From CAYMTN01 sp964393335 (lineage in GTDB: Bacteria > Chloroflexota > Anaerolineae > Aggregatilineales > Aggregatilineaceae), in assembly GCA_964393335.1 (NCBI GenBank), contig CAYMTN010000265.1, positions 1 to 6,753 of the forward strand: a DNA stretch of 6,753 bases, given 5' to 3'. The notes under the pieces were generated by a model that searched no databases, was not told where the DNA came from, and was given only the letters and a program-made list of their open reading frames with translations. The position numbers and the translations under genes were made by a program. Of the stretch, positions 5,984 through 6,753 are shown one piece after another; position 1 is the stretch's first letter; each line of letters starts with the position of its first letter.

Positions 5984-6059
5984 AGGACTCTTTCCTTGAC
6001 CGGCTGCTGGGTGGCAGGGGTGCTGTTCACGGTTGCGCCACGGGTTCACGCGCTGGTCT

Positions 6060-6065
6060 ATTATG
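6060..6065 (-). promoter_or_regulatory. Possible -10 element for the GH2 gene
   Basis: The - strand reads CATAAT, 5 of 6 matches to the -10 consensus, about 77 bp upstream of the GTG start and downstream of the hairpin at 6100-6121. The -35 region is poor. If used, the leader would be about 70 nt. Confidence 0.3.
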
Positions 6066-6099
6066 CCATGTTTTCGGGGGAATGGTGATGATTTCGGCC

Positions 6100-6121
6100 A
6101 GGCCTTTTTCAAAAAAGGCTT
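6100..6121 (-). terminator. Hairpin after the permease gene, possible terminator or dispersed repeat
   Basis: GCCTTTTT (6102-6109) pairs perfectly with AAAAAGGC (6112-6119), and the stem extends outward by two more pairs including one G-T. It begins 12 nt after the permease stop codon, where a transcript end would be expected. The stem is A/T-rich at its tip and no T-tract follows, so it is not a classical intrinsic terminator. Its core CCTTTTTCAAAA (6103-6114) is identical to that of the hairpin at 13-32. Confidence 0.5.
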
Positions 6122-6133
6122 GCGGAGACTCGA

Positions 6134-6753
6134 TCAATGCGGCTTTTCGCCCGATCCCGCCGGGGATGGGACCGCTGCCGGGGCCACGATCCAATGGTCA
6201 TGCACGCGCCGGACCTGGAACGTCACCGCCTGGATGATCTGCTGCTCGGCAAACACGAACAGGAAAATCGCGGTCGCGGTGAGCACAATCGCCGGGCCGG
6301 TGGCGATGTCGGCGTGGTATGACACGTAAAAGCCGACGATGCTCGACGCCGCGCCGATGAGCGCCGCGATCACCATCATGGGCAGCAGGCGGTTGCTCAT
6401 CAGGTTGGCGGTGGCGGCGGGTGTGACCAGCAGCGCGACCATCAGCGCGATGCCGACCGTTTGCAGCGATACGACGATCGTCACCGCGATCAACACCAGC
6501 AGCAGCAGGCGGAACGCCTCAGTCGGCAGGCGCAGCGTGCGGGCCAGCGTCGGGTCGAACGAGATGATCATGAACTCTTTGAAGAACACCGTCACCGTCG
6601 CCAGCACGACCAGCCCGAAAATCACCGTCAGGCGCAGGTCCGCAGCGGAGACGCCGAGAATCTGCCCGAACAGGATGTGCGTCAGGTCGCCCGCGTAATT
6701 GTCGATGCGCGAGATCATGGCGATGCCCAGCGCGAACATCGCCGCGAAGACGA
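6134..6753 (-). CDS. Metal-ion ABC transporter permease (ABC-3 family), C-terminal part
   Basis: The last 205 or so residues of an inner-membrane permease of the ABC-3 (MntB/ZnuB/TroC) family, which imports Mn, Zn or Fe with an ATPase and a metal-binding lipoprotein. The frame is open through the right edge of the window, so the N-terminal part (probably 70-100 residues, judged from a usual length near 280-300) is missing. Counted from the first Met at 6739, HILFGQILGV (21-30), KEFMIISFDPTLARTL (54-69) and QTVGIALMVALLVTPAATA (93-111) are family hallmarks; the last carries the coupling and pore-lining helices. Several hydrophobic segments follow to about 168, then a polar tail. Partner ATPase and binding-protein genes are expected upstream, outside the window. 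The metal cannot be told from this part, so no symbol is given. Confidence 0.92.
   Translation of the reverse strand, partial: VFAAMFALGIAMISRIDNYAGDLTHILFGQILGVSAADLRLTVIFGLVVLATVTVFFKEFMIISFDPTLARTLRLPTEAFRLLLLVLIAVTIVVSLQTVGIALMVALLVTPAATANLMSNRLLPMMVIAALIGAASSIVGFYVSYHADIATGPAIVLTATAIFLFVFAEQQIIQAVTFQVRRVHDHWIVAPAAVPSPAGSGEKPH

Noticed and set aside
5984..6112. N-terminal extension of the GH2 protein up to 6112
   Set aside because: The extra 43 residues do not resemble the GH2 N-terminus, the start would be a TTG inside a hairpin, and the GTG at 5983 has a well-spaced ribosome site.

Overview
The window is GC-rich, densely coded bacterial DNA. Long G/C-ending codon runs, small hairpin repeats built on GGGGCGCTGC...CGCCC and CCTTTTTCAAAA, and the gene types present suggest a member of the Chloroflexota (Anaerolineae-like). 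That placement is an inference from style; the window holds no marker gene that settles it.

Layout, left to right. Positions 1-296 hold no gene but several inverted repeats and a perfect 12-bp palindrome. Two + strand genes follow as a likely operon: dtd (D-aminoacyl-tRNA deacylase, 297-746) and a YbjQ/UPF0145-family gene (793-1125). Everything else lies on the - strand and converges on them with only 16 bp between stop codons. In order of transcription on the - strand: the C-terminal part of an ABC-3 family metal-ion permease (6753-6134, cut by the window edge); a 150-bp gap with a hairpin and a possible promoter; a family 2 glycoside hydrolase, probably a beta-galactosidase (5983-3779); a 98-bp gap with a possible promoter; then a tight five-gene cassette (3680-1142).

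The cassette is the most interesting part. It has a symmetric plan: a DUF4013 membrane protein, three tandem paralogous small two-helix membrane proteins, then a second DUF4013 membrane protein. The three small proteins share a short N-terminus (M-R/H-D...RL...IIW) and a very strongly conserved acidic C-terminal signature (LDDDEIYDLEALLL or close), while the rest has diverged. Genes are 28, 19 and 0 bp apart and the last pair overlaps by 4 bp (GTGA), so they are almost certainly co-transcribed and translationally coupled. This looks like a membrane complex of unknown function; no role can be assigned from sequence alone.

The other genes are ordinary: dtd is tRNA proofreading, the hydrolase is intracellular disaccharide or oligosaccharide breakdown, and the permease is Mn/Zn/Fe-type uptake. 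There is no sign of phage, IS elements, CRISPR arrays, tRNA or rRNA.
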